DNA of 64,000 nucleotides, taken from the NCBI RefSeq assembly GCF_014633365.1, contig NC_068349.1:27728753-27792752 (forward strand). Direction: 5' to 3'. Made by a program: the position numbers and the translations under genes. The DNA comes from Diospyros lotus. Taxonomy: Eukaryota > Streptophyta > Magnoliopsida > Ericales > Ebenaceae. Each line of letters starts with the position of its first letter. The stretch's first letter is position 1. The notes below the pieces were generated by a model. The model ran no database searches and had not been told where the DNA came from. It saw only the letters and a program-made list of their open reading frames with translations. Below are positions 18,436 to 30,315 of the stretch, piece by piece.

Positions 18436-20374
18436 AAGCAGGGGCCTGAGGCTAAAAATCAATTCTTAGTGGATTAATGCAAGGGTAAATGGGTTTTAAA
18501 ACATTTTCAAAACCAAAAACCAATACATACACAGTGCACAACAGAAGCAAAAACAACCCTTGCCATACCTAGTTTTAATCATCCATATGCATCCATAAGA
18601 GAACAACCATAAGGGGTTGCAGTGGTATACCTCCACGAACATTTTCGGGTGCCAGTTGTCCAACGATCCTCCTCCTCCTCCTTGCTACCAAATTTGCTCC
18701 CACGAAGCTACAACTCGGGTGACCAAGTTGCCTCCTCAAGTGTGGAGGACCTAGTTGGTCCACACCTGAGCTGCCTTGGAACCTTTCACCAGAGCCATGC
18801 TAGGACCCTCTTGATAAAGGTGAATTGGAGCTGTTTCGGTGTTCCTTTGGTTGCATCGTGGCTATCTCACTGCCGGATCTAAATGGGAGAAGAGAAGAGG
18901 GAGATGCTATAGCAAAGTTTGGAGCAAGAAGAAGCAACAACTTGCAGCCATGGAGGAAGAGGAAGAAGGTAGGAAGCAAGTAGAGAGCAAGCCAAAGAAG
19001 AAGATGCAATCGGCCAGCTTCCCGTGCACGCTTTCTCCAATCCTATCTCTTATAATAATCTGCATCAGAACATAATGCTTTGATGAGACAAAGCGATAGG
19101 AGCAAAAAAGGGACAAACGGTCGACTGCATGATAGTACCTGTCGATCGCTTTATGCAATCGACCACCTCATGCACTAGTCCACCGATTTTGCCAGCTTTA
19201 CAATGCTACTTTGTCATATTGCACTTTGGCCTTCGCTATTAATTCTTAATAGTCTTTCCACTAACTCTTAATGGAACCAAGGCCCCTATCAACTCTTGAT
19301 AGTGTGCCTTTCTAACTCTTAGTGGTCTCTCATACCCATAGATCCATATAGATAACTCTTAGTTGCAACTGACATCACAAACTCTCAGTGATGTGGAACA
19401 CACTAACAACAACGATTCACTAATCCGATACATTACTCAGTGTGTGTGTGACTTTTTAGGTTCATAGCCATGTAGCAATCAGGACACGTTAACTCCTTAA
19501 CGTCGGCTGAACTCTTCAACCCACTAAGATGATCTCTCTAAATCCCTAGAGTATCCTGAAAGATCTTGAGTATCCCCTAACCAAGACTCAAGACGATCCT
19601 AACGACAATGAAGTCTGAACTTTAAATGAATCTATTAAGATTCTTCGATTACCATGTACTACAGTCCTTCCACTTACTAACATCTCAACCAAGTGAGAGT
19701 CATAGAATGATTACATTCACAGGACTCGGTAATTATGCCAGATCTAGTACGGTGTGATCGAGGTAACATTTTGAAACTCTTCTAATATCAAAAACTCTTT
19801 TTGATCATGCTTACCCTGGCTAAGGGATTTCCAATCACAACCAACTTAGACCACATAGGATGTTCACCCCTATCCAATAAAGGTCAATGGATCCCATCAG
19901 CGAGCATTTGCTTTCATAGACCACTTCACAGAGACCACACTGAGAGCATCCACACCTCTTACATCGGATGGTTCTGCTCAACGGCAAATCTCTGACACTA
20001 GTGCACAAGATAACTTTGTCACTTCTAGTCAAAGGACCATATACACAATCGAAAAGCAGCACCAGATTATTAATTCTCAAAGCCATGTGACCTGTCACAA
20101 GTGTCATATTCAGCGAATGTTCATCTAACACCCATCCACATATCTACTATATGCATTTCATGCAATGTGGCATGTGACTCATCACCCCATTCCCATAAGC
20201 ATCTCATGCTAATAAATGATAGTAGCCTGTGTGTCGGTCTATAATTGATAAACCATATTCCCCTTCTGATAAATCTGAGGACTAGGAATTTCTTTAAGAA
20301 ATTCTGAACTAAAGATCCTTGTCACATCATTCTTTAACTCTTAAGAATAGGATCTCTCAATTGAGGAAGTCATT
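18436..20374. mobile_element. Foreign 1.9-kb segment inside copia 1, LTR-like
   Basis: Comparison with copia 2 shows that about 880 bases of reverse transcriptase/RNase H are missing here and replaced by this segment. It has no pol motifs. It contains an AG-rich frame (18839-19075), short repeated phrases of the type 'aactctta(g/a)tgg' between 19235 and 19400, and a composition like that of long copia LTRs. No inverted ends or duplication were found. A solo LTR or a recombinant is possible. Confidence 0.4.
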
Positions 20375-20721
20375 TTTAATATCTAGTTGATGTAAAGGCC
20401 AATCTAAATTGACAACAATAGAGAGTGATACTCTAATAGAATTCAGTTTAGCCACAGGAGCAAATATTTCTTCATAGTCAATCCCATAGGTTTGGGTGAA
20501 ACCTTGGGCGATTAATCTAGCCTTATATCTATCAATACTTCCATTTGCATGATATTTTATCGTGAATATCCACTTACATCCAACTACCCTCTTATTTGAG
20601 GGCAATTCTACTATATCCCAGGTATTATTACTAACTAGGGCTTTTATTTCTTCCAGAACAACAACCTTCCACTTAGGATCCTTCATAGCACATTGGATGT
20701 TTTTGGGAATTTCAATGTTTA
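20375..20721 (-). pseudogene. Copia 1 reverse transcriptase, N-terminal part
   Basis: Open stretch 20357-20686. It reads MKDPKWKVVVLEEIKALVSN, NNTWDIVELP, CKWIFTIKY, YKARLIAQGF, YEEIFAPVAKLNSIR and HQLDIKNDFLN, the canonical start of the copia reverse transcriptase. The first catalytic region normally reads (Q/H)-(M/L)-DVK-AFL; here it is LDIKNDFLN with Ala to Asp. The active site Tyr-Val-Asp-Asp is missing because of the replaced segment. The right side is cut by gypsy B. Confidence 0.85.
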
Positions 20722-21211
20722 TGTTGTGTACCTATAGGGGGAACTATTGTATTTAGTATAAGTGTTGGTAGGATAAGTGTAAGTGGTGAGAAGTGTAAAA
20801 TTTGAATGTGGGAAGTGGTAACCATTTTTAATGCCAACTTCTCGTTGGGAATGAGTATATAAGCTCGTCCCAAATTCATTGTGAGGCATCGAATATAATT
20901 TGAATTGATTCTCATTCAATTTCCCTTTCTGATTCTCTCTCCCTCTCATTTCATTCTCAATCCTTCTCCCTCAATTCTCTAATTTCCTTTCCCTCCATCT
21001 CAATTCCCGGCTAATTCTCTCTACAAAGAGGAGATTCGAATATCATTTGAATTGATTCTCATTCAATTTCCCTTTCTGATTCTCTCTCCCTCTCATTTCA
21101 TTCTCAATCCTTCTCCCTCAATTCTCTAATTTCCTTTCCCTCCATCTCAATTCCTGGCTAATTCTCTCTACAAAGAGGAGATAACCCTTGTCGGATCCAA
21201 GGGATTCGATA
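20722..21211 (+). repeat. 5' LTR of gypsy B with an internal duplication
   Basis: 490 bases, TGTTGTGTACC to GATTCGATA (CA end mutated). TATATAA lies at 20856-20862. A 147-bp block starting at 20891 is repeated in tandem from 21038, which the 3' LTR lacks, explaining the 154-bp length difference. Confidence 0.9.
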
Positions 21212-21214
21212 GAT

Positions 21215-21226
21215 TGGTATCAGAGC
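21215..21226 (+). other. Primer binding site of gypsy B
   Basis: TGGTATCAGAGC, a perfect match to the tRNA-iMet complement. Confidence 0.95.
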
Positions 21227-21264
21227 TTTGTTTTTTGCTCAAGAATTTCGACAAATTCAAAGCA

Positions 21265-22420
21265 ATGGCGGACGGCGCTCACATGAAGCAAATGGAATTG
21301 CAGCTCCAACAAGTGACGACCACAGTGATGGATGTGCAGACTTGAGTTGGATCCATGGAGGATGAGATCGGAATGGTGGTTGATAAGAAGTTGGAGAAGG
21401 CCTTAGATTGGTTGCGCGGGGATATGCACAACCAGATCAAAGAGGAGATGAGGGAATAGGGCAATATGCTGCGCGATTAGATGCAGTAGTTTATGCTCAT
21501 GTTCTCAAGCCAAGCTCAAGTGAAGATGTCTCCGGATTTTTCCCCATGAGAGAGATTAGATCCGATATTGCCGGAAGTCGACATGAGACAAAGGGTGGTC
21601 GACTTGTCAGAGGTGGAGGACGATCTGACAACCATGGGGGATAATGGAGTGGAATAGAGATCGGAGATCCAAGTGAATTCAAATCACCATAATTTCCCTA
21701 TCCCGAAATTGGAGTTGTCGGTGTTCAATGAGACAAAGCCACACTGGTGGGTTCGACGGTGTGAGAAATTGTTTAGGATACATCAGGTGGCTAATGATCA
21801 GAAGATCAATTTGGCTGTGGCTTACTTGAATGATGTGGGGGATGTTTGGTATCAGGGGTGGTCAAGGGTGAGAGAAGAGTGTAACTGGGAGGAGTTTGTG
21901 AGGGGATTATGCGAAAGATTCGGGGAGAAGAGAACCATGGATGTAGTTGAGGAGTTCAACAAAATGAAGCAGAATGGATCAATGCAAGAGTACTAGCTCA
22001 GGTTCAAGGAGCTAAAATCTTTGATGCTCAGTAGAAATTTGTACATAACCAAAGATTACTTCGTGTCAAGTTTTATCAGTAGCCTAAGTGAGGAACTCAG
22101 ATCCGCGGTGAAGATGACAAGGCCAAGGACAGTGCAGGAAGCGGTGGAGAGTGATTTGCTTCAGGACTTGAATGTGGAAGCCCTGATGAAGAAGTAGAGG
22201 AATCAAGGCAAGGGAAATGGCTTGGGCTTATCACCACCCATGGGGAGGATGCAAGGAAAAGAGACATACCAGGCTGGGGCAATGCCAAAGCTACTAGCAT
22301 TACCACCCCCTTGCTATTGCAGGGTAACAAGGGGGGAGGGTAACAGAGTAGAGGAGGCCTACTGGGCTATGTTACAGGTGTGGGGATAAGTACATACCTG
22401 GACACGAATGCAGGAGGCAA
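21265..22420 (+). pseudogene. Gypsy B gag
   Basis: Starts at ATG 21265. The gag core lies at 21673-21996 (PKLELSVFNETKPHWWVRRC, WYQGWSRV, FVRGLCERFGEK). The zinc knuckle CYRCGDKYIPGHEC lies at about 22371-22412 and is intact. Premature stops include 21344 (TGA in place of an Arg codon), 21458, 21478 and 21994-21996, where TAG replaces an expected Gln. Capsid and nucleocapsid would form the particle, but the frame is not translatable as a whole. Confidence 0.85.
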
Positions 22421-25400
22421 TTGCTCCTATTGGAAGGGGGAGAGATAGAGGATGACGCAGGAGAAGAGGCCATGGTTGTAGGGGATGATTGGGAAGAAGA
22501 AGACAATGGCACTATATCCCTCCATGCCATAAAAGGAGTGGCTAGCATCCAGATTATCAAGGTTGAAGGGAAGGTGCAAGAGAGTACACTCATGGTATTA
22601 ATTGACAGTGGGAGTACCCACAGCTTCATTGACGAAGGGACAGCAACAAGGATGAATTGTGAGTTGTCTAGCACCCAACCCCTATCAGTAATAGTGGCTA
22701 ACGGGAGCAGGGTATTGAGTGAATTAGCCTGCTTGGGATTTTGTTGGACAATGCAAGGGGAAGCGTTTGAAGCTGACTTGAGGCTGCTAAAATTAGGAGG
22801 CTATTAGATAAGGGGTTGATTGGATAAGAGGGGTAATAAGCCCTATCAGCTTTGGAGAAGGAAGGTAGGAGAATCACCTTACAAAGGAATGTGGAAAAAG
22901 GGGCTGCAAGTTGACTAGGGGAAAGAGACTGCACAAGCTACTCAAGTGCAAGCTCTCTCAGGTGGCTCAATTATTCTCGATTGAGGCTAGTGAGGAGACC
23001 GAGGAGCAGGGGGGAACAAGAAGGATAGTGCTTGATGGCCACCAGCCACCCAACCACACCCCCATGGCAGGTACATGAGTTGTCTTCCCTTGATGCATTC
23101 ATTACTTATTGAGTTTAGGGATTTATTTGCAGAACCTAAGGACCTACCCCCAAAAAGGCCATTTGATCACTCTATTCCTTGCAACCCAACATTGCACCAA
23201 TTAACATAAGATCCTATAGGTATCCCCCAAAGCTCAAATTTGAAATCGAGAAATTAGTAAAAGAAATGCTGGACAATTCTATAATCCGTGCTAACAGAAG
23301 CTCAGTTGCCTCTCCTGTCCTTTTAGTTAAGAAAAATGATGGAACTTGGCATTTTTGTATTGACTACTGCTAGCTAAACCACATCACCATCAAGGATAAA
23401 TTCCCTATTCCTATTATTGAAGACCTCTTAGATGAATTAAGCCATGTCTCTGTATTCTCCAAACTTGACCTGAGATCCAGCTATCATCAAATCTGGATGA
23501 ACCACATTGATATACCTAAAATCGCTTTTAAAACTCACCATGGGAATTATGAGTTTACAGTAATGCCCTTTGGATTAACTAATGCATCAGCAACCTTTCA
23601 GGTCCTAATGAACCACATCTTTGAGCCATATCTTCGAAAATTTGTGCTAGTGTTCTTTGATGATATATTGATCTACAACCCTACCTTTTCTTAGCACCTA
23701 GAACACCTTAGGACTTCATTTCAAGTCCTTAGACTCAATCGGCCATGCATCAAAAGGTCCAAATGTGCCTTTGCTCAGAAATAAGTGGAGTACTTGGGGC
23801 ATGTGATTTCTTGTGCTGGAGTTAGCACCGACTTTAAGAAAATTTCAGCTATGGTAACTTGGCCTAGACCAGGTTCTTGGGGCTGACGGGCTACTATAGG
23901 CGTTTTGTGAAAAATTATGGAATGATAAGCAAGCCACTGACATAATTATTAAAGAAGGATAACTTCAGGTGGAGTGAAGAGGCAATTGTAGCAAGCCATG
24001 TGCGAGGTGCCTGTGTTGGGGATCCTTGATTTTGGTAAGCCATTCACTCTAGAGACCAATGCTAGTGGAACAAGAGTAGGGGTTGTTTTAGCACAAGATG
24101 GCCGACCCTTGGCTTTCCTGAGCCAGGCCTTAACCCCAAGGCATCAAAGTCTTAGCATATATGACAAGGAGTTATTGGTTGTGCTTATGGCAGTGGATAA
24201 GTGAAGGCACTATTTGGAGGGGGACAATTTACAATCGGGACAGATCATGAGAGTCTCAAGTTCATCTCACAGCAAAAGTTGCATGCTAATTTGCAGAAGA
24301 AGGGCATAGCTAAGCTGATGGGACTAAATTTTGTGATTCGATTTAGGAAAGGAAAAGAAAATGTGGATGCAGACGCCTTATCAAGATGTTATGAGGGAGA
24401 CTGTGTAGCTATCACAGCTTTGGTACTAGATTGATACCAAGAGGTGGCAACAAGCTATGATAAAGGGACTTGGGTAAGGGAGCTACTGGAGCAACTCAGC
24501 CTTGATAGCAATAACAGGCAGGGGTATACCATATGCAATGGCCTAATGAGATACCGGGGGCGATTGGTGATGGGGGATTGTGAGGCACTGAAGAAAAGAA
24601 TTCTCCAAACCATGCATGAGTCTCCCTTGGGGGGACACTCGGGTATTCAAAACACCTATTGGAAGATAAAGCAAGTGTTTTATTAGCTAGGCCTAAAAAA
24701 GTCAGTGATGGAGTTTATATTGCCACGTGACACGTGTAAGAGGTGCAAGCACGAGTTAGTAACAAGACTAGGCCTCCTTCAGCTTTTAGGGGTCCCAAAT
24801 CAGGCTTGGGCCAACATAACTATGGATTTTGTAAAGGGATTGCCTTCGTCAGAAGGGAAGAATTGTGTCCTAGTGGTGGTGGATCGATTGACTAAGTACA
24901 GCCACTTCCTCAGTCTGTCCCGCCCATTCACGACACAAGAAGTGGCCATGGTATTCTTGAACAATGTGGTGAAATTACATGGGGTGTCCCAAACCATTAT
25001 TTCAGACAGGGACAAAGTGTTCACTAGCTTGTTCTGGCAAGATCTACTAAAATCCTTAGGCTCTAAGCTCCACATGTCCATTACCTACCATCCAGAGACT
25101 GATGGCCAATCATAGAAGGATAATTAGTGCTTTGAGACCTATATGAGGTGCTTCTGTTTTATGCATCCTAAGGGGTGGCACAAATAGTTGTCTCTAGCAA
25201 AATGGTGGTATAATTCTAGCCACCATCGATCCATTGGGATGACACCATTCGAGGCTTTGTATGGATACAAGCCTAGCCTACTACCATCTATCGGAGAACC
25301 AACCTCTGTGGCAGCGTTGGATGCTTATCTGTAGCATAGGCAGGACATTCTTCAAACCTTAAAAATGGAATTGGCCAAGGCTCAAAACCGGATAAAGTAG

Positions 25401-25872
25401 CTGGCAGATAAAAAGAGAAGTGAGGGGGAATTTGAGATAGGAGAAGACGTATACCTCAATCTTAGTCAGCCCCATCTAAGGTCCCTTTCGACATAACCTA
25501 TCACTAAACCCTAGGTTCTACGACCCTTATACCACTACTGCAAAGGTAGGACCGGTAGCCTATAGGCTACAACTACCCGAGGGAACATAAATTAACCTCT
25601 TGTTCCATGTGTCCCTTCTCAAAAAGGCAACCGGGAACTAGGTAGGCAGTCATTCCCTTCCATTTCCACTTAGAGAGGAAGAGCTAGCAGCCACACCAAT
25701 AGCCATCCTGGACAAGAGGGTGATTTTCCAACAAGGAGCCCCACTCACCCGAGTACTAGTGTAGTAGTCCTCGTTGCACCCTGATAATGACACTTGGGAA
25801 TATCTACCGGAGTTCCTCCAACAGTTCCCAAGCGTGGCCAGCCTACTTAGCATTCTTATGGACAAGAATTAG
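22421..25872 (+). pseudogene. Gypsy B pol
   Basis: Domains in order: protease LIDSGSTHSFIDE (about 22597); reverse transcriptase from [15 protein letters not shown] sequence (23320) with CIDYC-stop-[15 protein letters not shown] and VFFDDILIY (23650-23685); RNase H around 24040-24440 with ETNASGTRVGVVLAQ, where the usual Asp of TDAS is Asn; integrase zinc region GGHSGIQNTYWKIKQVFY (about 24633), ITMDFVKGLPSS (24818) and ISDRDKVFTS (24999), keeping both Asp residues; a final VLDKRV/EYLPEFLQQFP segment resembling a chromodomain (25700-25850). More than ten stops occur, mostly one transition away from Gln, Arg or Trp codons, and deletions occur near 23870. Confidence 0.85.
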
Positions 25873-25889
25873 CTTAAGGGGAGGGGAGT
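25873..25889 (+). other. Polypurine tract of gypsy B
   Basis: CTTAAGGGGAGGGGAGT directly precedes the 3' LTR. Confidence 0.9.
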
Positions 25890-26225
25890 TGTCGTGTACG
25901 TATAGGGCGAACTATTGTAATAAGTATAAGTGATGGTAGGATAAGTGTAATTGGTGAGAAGTGTAAAATTTGAATGCGGGAAGTGGTAACTGTTTTTGGC
26001 GCCAACTTCTCGTCGGGACCAAGTATATAAGCTCATCCCAAATTCATTGTGAGGCATCAAATATCATTTGAATTGATTCTCATTCAATTTTCCTCTCTGA
26101 TTCTCTCTCATTTCATTCTCAATCCTTCTCCCTTAATTCTCTAATTTCCCTTCCCTCCATCTCAATTCCAGCCTAATTCTCTCTACAAAGATGAGAGAAC
26201 CTTGCTGGATCCAAGGGATTTGACA
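25890..26225 (+). repeat. 3' LTR of gypsy B
   Basis: 336 bases, TGTCGTGTACG to TTTGACA, with TATATAA at 26024-26030. It has a single copy of the block duplicated in the 5' LTR. Confidence 0.9.
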
Positions 26226-26357
26226 ATTTATACTTGCAACAAAAGCCCTGAATTGTGGAGACAACTTTGTGTAAGTCAAATGATTAGAAATATGATACTT
26301 AACACAAGACCTTACCCCTTATTGCAATGCTCAAATCATCAATCCTTGTAGTGTTAT

Positions 26358-27432
26358 TGTAGATCCCTTAGGGAATGACCACTCAAGAAAGGGGGGTGAA
26401 TTGAGTGATTCTTGATTAATGATTTTACTAAAGAATATATGTTTGAATAATGTTTGAGATTAATGATAAAAGCAAGCCATAAGATATAGTAAAAATAAAT
26501 AAATTGAGGCACGAGACAACATATGGTGGTTCGGTGTCTCCACACACACACATGTTCCACTCTCCTAAGGTCTTAACCACTCTTGGGGTTCCACTAATCT
26601 CACCAAGGTTTTCATACTAGCTCACTTTGAAAATTAGATACACTCTTAGATTATAACAGGTTCTAGGAAAATCACCACCAAAGTTTTCACCCTAACTTAG
26701 CTTGAAAACTAGATACACTACTAGATTACAACGGGTTATAGGCAACCACCAACACCAAAGTTTTCTCCCTAATTTATCTTGAAAACTAGATACACTTAGA
26801 TTTTAATGATTCTAGGAAACTAATATAATCCACAATAAAGTTTATGTGAATACAAATATTTGTCCACACTTGGACACAAATGAATAAGCAATTAAGAACA
26901 AATATATAAGGCAAATAAATAATCAGTGACCTCAGTTTAAATGGAGAAGATCGGATTTGGCTTTGTGATCTCTTTTTCTCCTCTTGCCTTGTGGCTCTTC
27001 GGTAGATGTGCAATGACGCTTTAAGAGCCTTTGATTGCTTGGAATTTTGCTTGAGAGTGTTTGAGAGCTTTTGAGTGCTTTAGATATGTAATGTGTGCAA
27101 TGGATGATCTTTAAAATGAGTTCAGGGGTATTTATAGGCATTTTCAAAAAATACTGTTCATAATAGTCCGTTCACTATTCACAACGGTCAGATCACTGTT
27201 CATTGTTCACTATTCACTATAGCATTTTGAGAAAATATATTTTTATATAATTTTTTTATGCATTTTTAAAATTACTTGAAAAATAATTTTAATTGAAAAT
27301 AATAGTTTTGGTAATACAAATACTATGTCAAAATATTTTATAAATTAATAAAAAAATAATTAGGTACAAAATATTATTTTTGTTAATCATCAAAACTTAA
27401 TTGATAATTAAATAGAGCAATTTGGCTCAATA
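26358..27432 (-). mobile_element. Solo LTR inserted in copia 1
   Basis: Copia 2 is continuous at the corresponding place, so this 1075-bp block is an insertion. GTTAT flanks both sides (26353-26357, 27433-27437). On the minus strand a TATA box (CCTATAAATACCC) lies near 27130. The ends read TATTGAGCC...ATCTACA, so the TG end appears mutated to TA. The left part contains repeated 'gaaaactagatacact' and 'accaaagttttc' phrases. No coding sequence is present. Confidence 0.7.
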
Positions 27433-28500
27433 GTTATCCTCAGATGGACTTGGCTCCTTAGATGGACCAGACTCTGAATTCAATGGTTGACTATGCTGAG
27501 GTTGTTGATGGTCTTTAGGTCGCTTGGAATAATCTAGAAGTATCAAGAGAGTGTGGATCAAGAGGGTGGATAAAGGTATCAGGAGAGGTAGGAGCTACTA
27601 GTATGTTATTAGGAATTGATGCTGATGCTCCCCTTTAAGAGCATACTGGCAGTGTAGAATCAAGTAGAGGAATAGAGATGAGAGGATCCCAAGTTCACTT
27701 TGTACTGTCAATCTCCTCTAAAAAGATGTAGGAGGATAAAATGGGCGATCCTCATAGAATGCGACATTAGAGGACAAAAAATTTGCAAGAGGTGGTGCAA
27801 TAGCACTTGTATCCTTTTTGAGAAGGAGAATACCCAACAAAGATACATTTAAGTGCCTTTGGTTCAAGTTTGGTTCGAGAGGGATTGGTGTTGTGAACAT
27901 ACACAATGCAACAAAAAACCCTGGGAGAAAGAAGTAAGAAGATAGACATTTGGACACAGATCACGAAGGGTGTTGAGAGGAGTTCTGAATTGCAGGGCTT
28001 TAGAGGGAAGACAATCGATTAGATAAGTGGTTGTAAGAACAACTTCCCCTAATAGGAATGAGGAGCATAGGTAGTCAACATCATAGCTCGACCCACATCA
28101 AGCAGGTGTTTGTTTTTTCTCTCAACTACTCCATTTTGTTGAGAGGTGTATAGACATGAGATTTGATGAAATATGCCATGTTCAGAGAGAGATAGTCAGT
28201 GAAATCACGGAGAAAGTATTCTCGGCCATTATTAGTTCAAAGAACATGAATAGGAGTTTGAAACACATTCAAAATGAGTTTGTGAAACCTTTTGAAAGTG
28301 TTACTGACCTCTAATTTTTCTCTCATAAGAGAGACCTAGCAGACTCTAATATGATCATCAATGAAAGTTATGAACCATCAAGAACCCGAGATATTGGGAT
28401 GTTTAGCAGGATCCCAAATATTACAATGGATCAAGTGAAAGGGTTTACATGGTTTATAGAGTTGTATAGAATAATGAGAACTAGGTTGTTTTGCAAGATT
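27433..28500 (-). pseudogene. Copia 1 integrase C-terminal part and linker
   Basis: Minus-strand pieces match copia 2 at 39860-40930 almost word for word: PRVFCCIVYVHNTNPSRTKL, KALKCIFVGYSPSQKGYKCY, and GREYF near 28222. At the second catalytic position the codon at 28231-28233 reads Asn in place of Asp, preceded by a stop replacing Arg. Several frameshifts are present. Confidence 0.8.
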
Positions 28501-29000
28501 ACACTACTCACGTTTAAAAGATTTTTCTTTATTAATGAAAATGTGAGGATACAAGGATTTTAGATATGGAAAATTAGGGTGTCGTAGGCGATTATGCCAT
28601 AACAGAACATTAGCATTAGCTGTTATAGTGAAGATAGCTTTATTGGTTGAAGAACTTGGAACATCTTCTGTCATATAGTAAAGGCCATCTCTAGCCTTAG
28701 CACTGCCAAACATTATCCCCAAAGCCTGATCTTGAAATATACAGTAAGATGGGAAAAAAGTTACACTACAATTCATTTCTCTTGTAAGTTTACTAACTAA
28801 TAGTAAATTGCACTGCAATCCTAGTACATGTAGAACATATTTCAACTTTAGTTTTGATAGACACACTATTCCAAACCCCAAGGTAGGAGAGGTTGTGTCA
28901 TCAGCCATAGAAATATCAATATTTGTGTTACAAGGTGTATAATCTATCATAGAGTTAGCCAAACTTGACATATGATCTGATGCACCAATATCCACTATCC
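28501..29000 (-). pseudogene. Copia 1 protease C-terminal part and GAG-pre-integrase domain
   Basis: 163 codons are open: MDIGASDHMSSLANSM (end of the protease active region), CLSKLKLKYVLHVLGLQCNL, then VLLWHNRLRHPNFPYLKSL, the His-rich GAG-pre-integrase motif (usually HRLGHPS; here the Gly of LGH is Arg). This domain precedes the integrase core in copia polyproteins. The frame is lost at both ends. Confidence 0.85.
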
Positions 29001-29279
29001 AAACATGTTTAGGGAGCTTTCATGAGACTAGTGAGTAATAAGGAATACCTTGTAGGGCTATTGAAGTTGTTTGCTTAAGAGTAGGACTTGAGGGGTTTAT
29101 ACCTTGATTTAACAACCTGTACAAGGTTTGAACCTACTCTCCTGATAGGTCTAGATTCGAGATGTTCCCAGATTTAGTGGAGACTTCGATAGCATAGGCT
29201 GATCTGGTTGTATCTGTCCTATTTCGTGGCTTCCAGTTTGCTGGTTTGCCATGAATCTTCCTTTGTGTGATATGATTTG

Positions 29280-29960
29280 TTATAGTGGTCATACCATTGC
29301 TTGTCCTTCCTTTGATTCCTTGAATCTTCCACGAATTTCATCCAAATCCGAGTCAAGACCATGGCGAAAATAAAAAACACGATCCTTTTCTAACATTTTA
29401 GTGTATTTTGTATTATCAGCTGGACACTCCCAACTAATATTGTAGAATAAATCCATCTCATGCCATAATTTAGTCAAAACATTATAGTATTCTGTAACAT
29501 TAGGGTTACCTTGTCTAGTTTTACTAATGGCTGACCTGATTTCAAAGCATTGAGATGTATTCTCTAAATTTGAGTACATTTCTTGGATTGCATCCCAAAT
29601 TTCTTTTGTAGTATTGTAGAAGAGATAGGTTCTACCGATCCTCGGCTCCATTGAATTGATAAGCCATGCTATAATAATTGAACTTTTTGCTTCCCAAATG
29701 CCATAATTTGCTGCTATGTTTGGTGGGGTAGGAATAGCTCCTATCAAGTATCCAACTTTTCCCTTCCCCTTGATCACAAGCAATATAGATTGAAACCATT
29801 ATTTAAAATTACTCCCATTCAACTTATCTTAAGTAATGTGTAGAGGATGGTTGTCAATAGAGTTTGTAGAAAAATTGGACTGAGAATGAGGCTTAGGAGA
29901 ACTAGTGGCTGATGCTCCGATTATTGTAGGGTTTGGTAGATTTTCGGCCATGATTTTCAA
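29280..29960 (-). pseudogene. Copia 1 gag (UBN2-type)
   Basis: The 164-codon open stretch (29289-29783) reads WEAKSSIIIAWLINSMEPRI, AIQEMYSNLENTSQCFEIRS and LTKLWHEMDLFY, the usual UBN2 gag of copia elements. The N-terminal part up to the start codon near 29950 (MAENLPNPTI) lies upstream in the same region with stops. The zinc knuckle region further downstream is degraded. Confidence 0.85.
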
Positions 29961-29996
29961 ACAGCCTAGACCTTAAGATCTAGGTTACCAGTACTT

Positions 29997-30009
29997 GTCT
30001 CTGATACCA
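29997..30009 (-). other. Primer binding site of copia 1
   Basis: Minus-strand TGGTATCAGAGAC directly adjoins the LTR at 30010. Confidence 0.9.
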
Positions 30010-30310
30010 TGAAATATGCTGAATTCTTGAAACCTTACTTGAATGTTATTAAATCCGAGTAGAGATATTTATACAAGTACAAAATATTTATGCTATCTCC
30101 TAGAAAACAGGAATAAATTCAAAGTTAGATAACAGTAACTGATCTTCGAAATGCTGGAATTATCTTCTTCTTTCAAGCTGTATCATTCCTTTGAATTTTG
30201 GAGCTTATCTTATCTTCTAGGCTTTCTCATCTTTCAAATCTTGAAGTCTTATCTCCAACCACCCTATCTTTCCTTTTTAAAACTTGAACATCCAATCTCG
30301 TCGTCCAACA
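30010..30310 (-). repeat. 5' LTR of copia 1
   Basis: 301 bases, collinear with 17814-18119 with small indels. The right end CGTCCAACA is intact, followed by the duplication ATATT. Confidence 0.9.
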
Positions 30311-30315
30311 ATATT

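Larger units (their letters stand above)
20722..26225 (+). mobile_element. Gypsy B: full-length chromovirus-type element
   Basis: 5.5 kb with LTRs at 20722-21211 and 25890-26225, a primer site at 21215-21226, a polypurine tract at 25873-25889, and flanking pentamers GTTTA/ATTTA (one mismatch) from a duplication in copia 1. The order gag, zinc knuckle, protease, reverse transcriptase, RNase H, integrase, chromodomain-like end is that of gypsy chromoviruses. Many stops make it inactive. Confidence 0.9.
17814..30310 (-). mobile_element. Copia 1: Ty1/copia element with nested insertions
   Basis: Bounded by LTRs at 17814-18119 and 30010-30310 and a perfect duplication ATATT (17809-17813, 30311-30315). 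A minus-strand primer binding site lies at 29997-30009 and a polypurine tract at 18120-18130. It carries decayed gag, protease, integrase and reverse transcriptase pieces. It is interrupted by gypsy B (20722-26225) and a solo LTR (26358-27432), and part of its pol is replaced by foreign sequence (about 18436-20374). It is the same family as copia 2. Confidence 0.9.
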
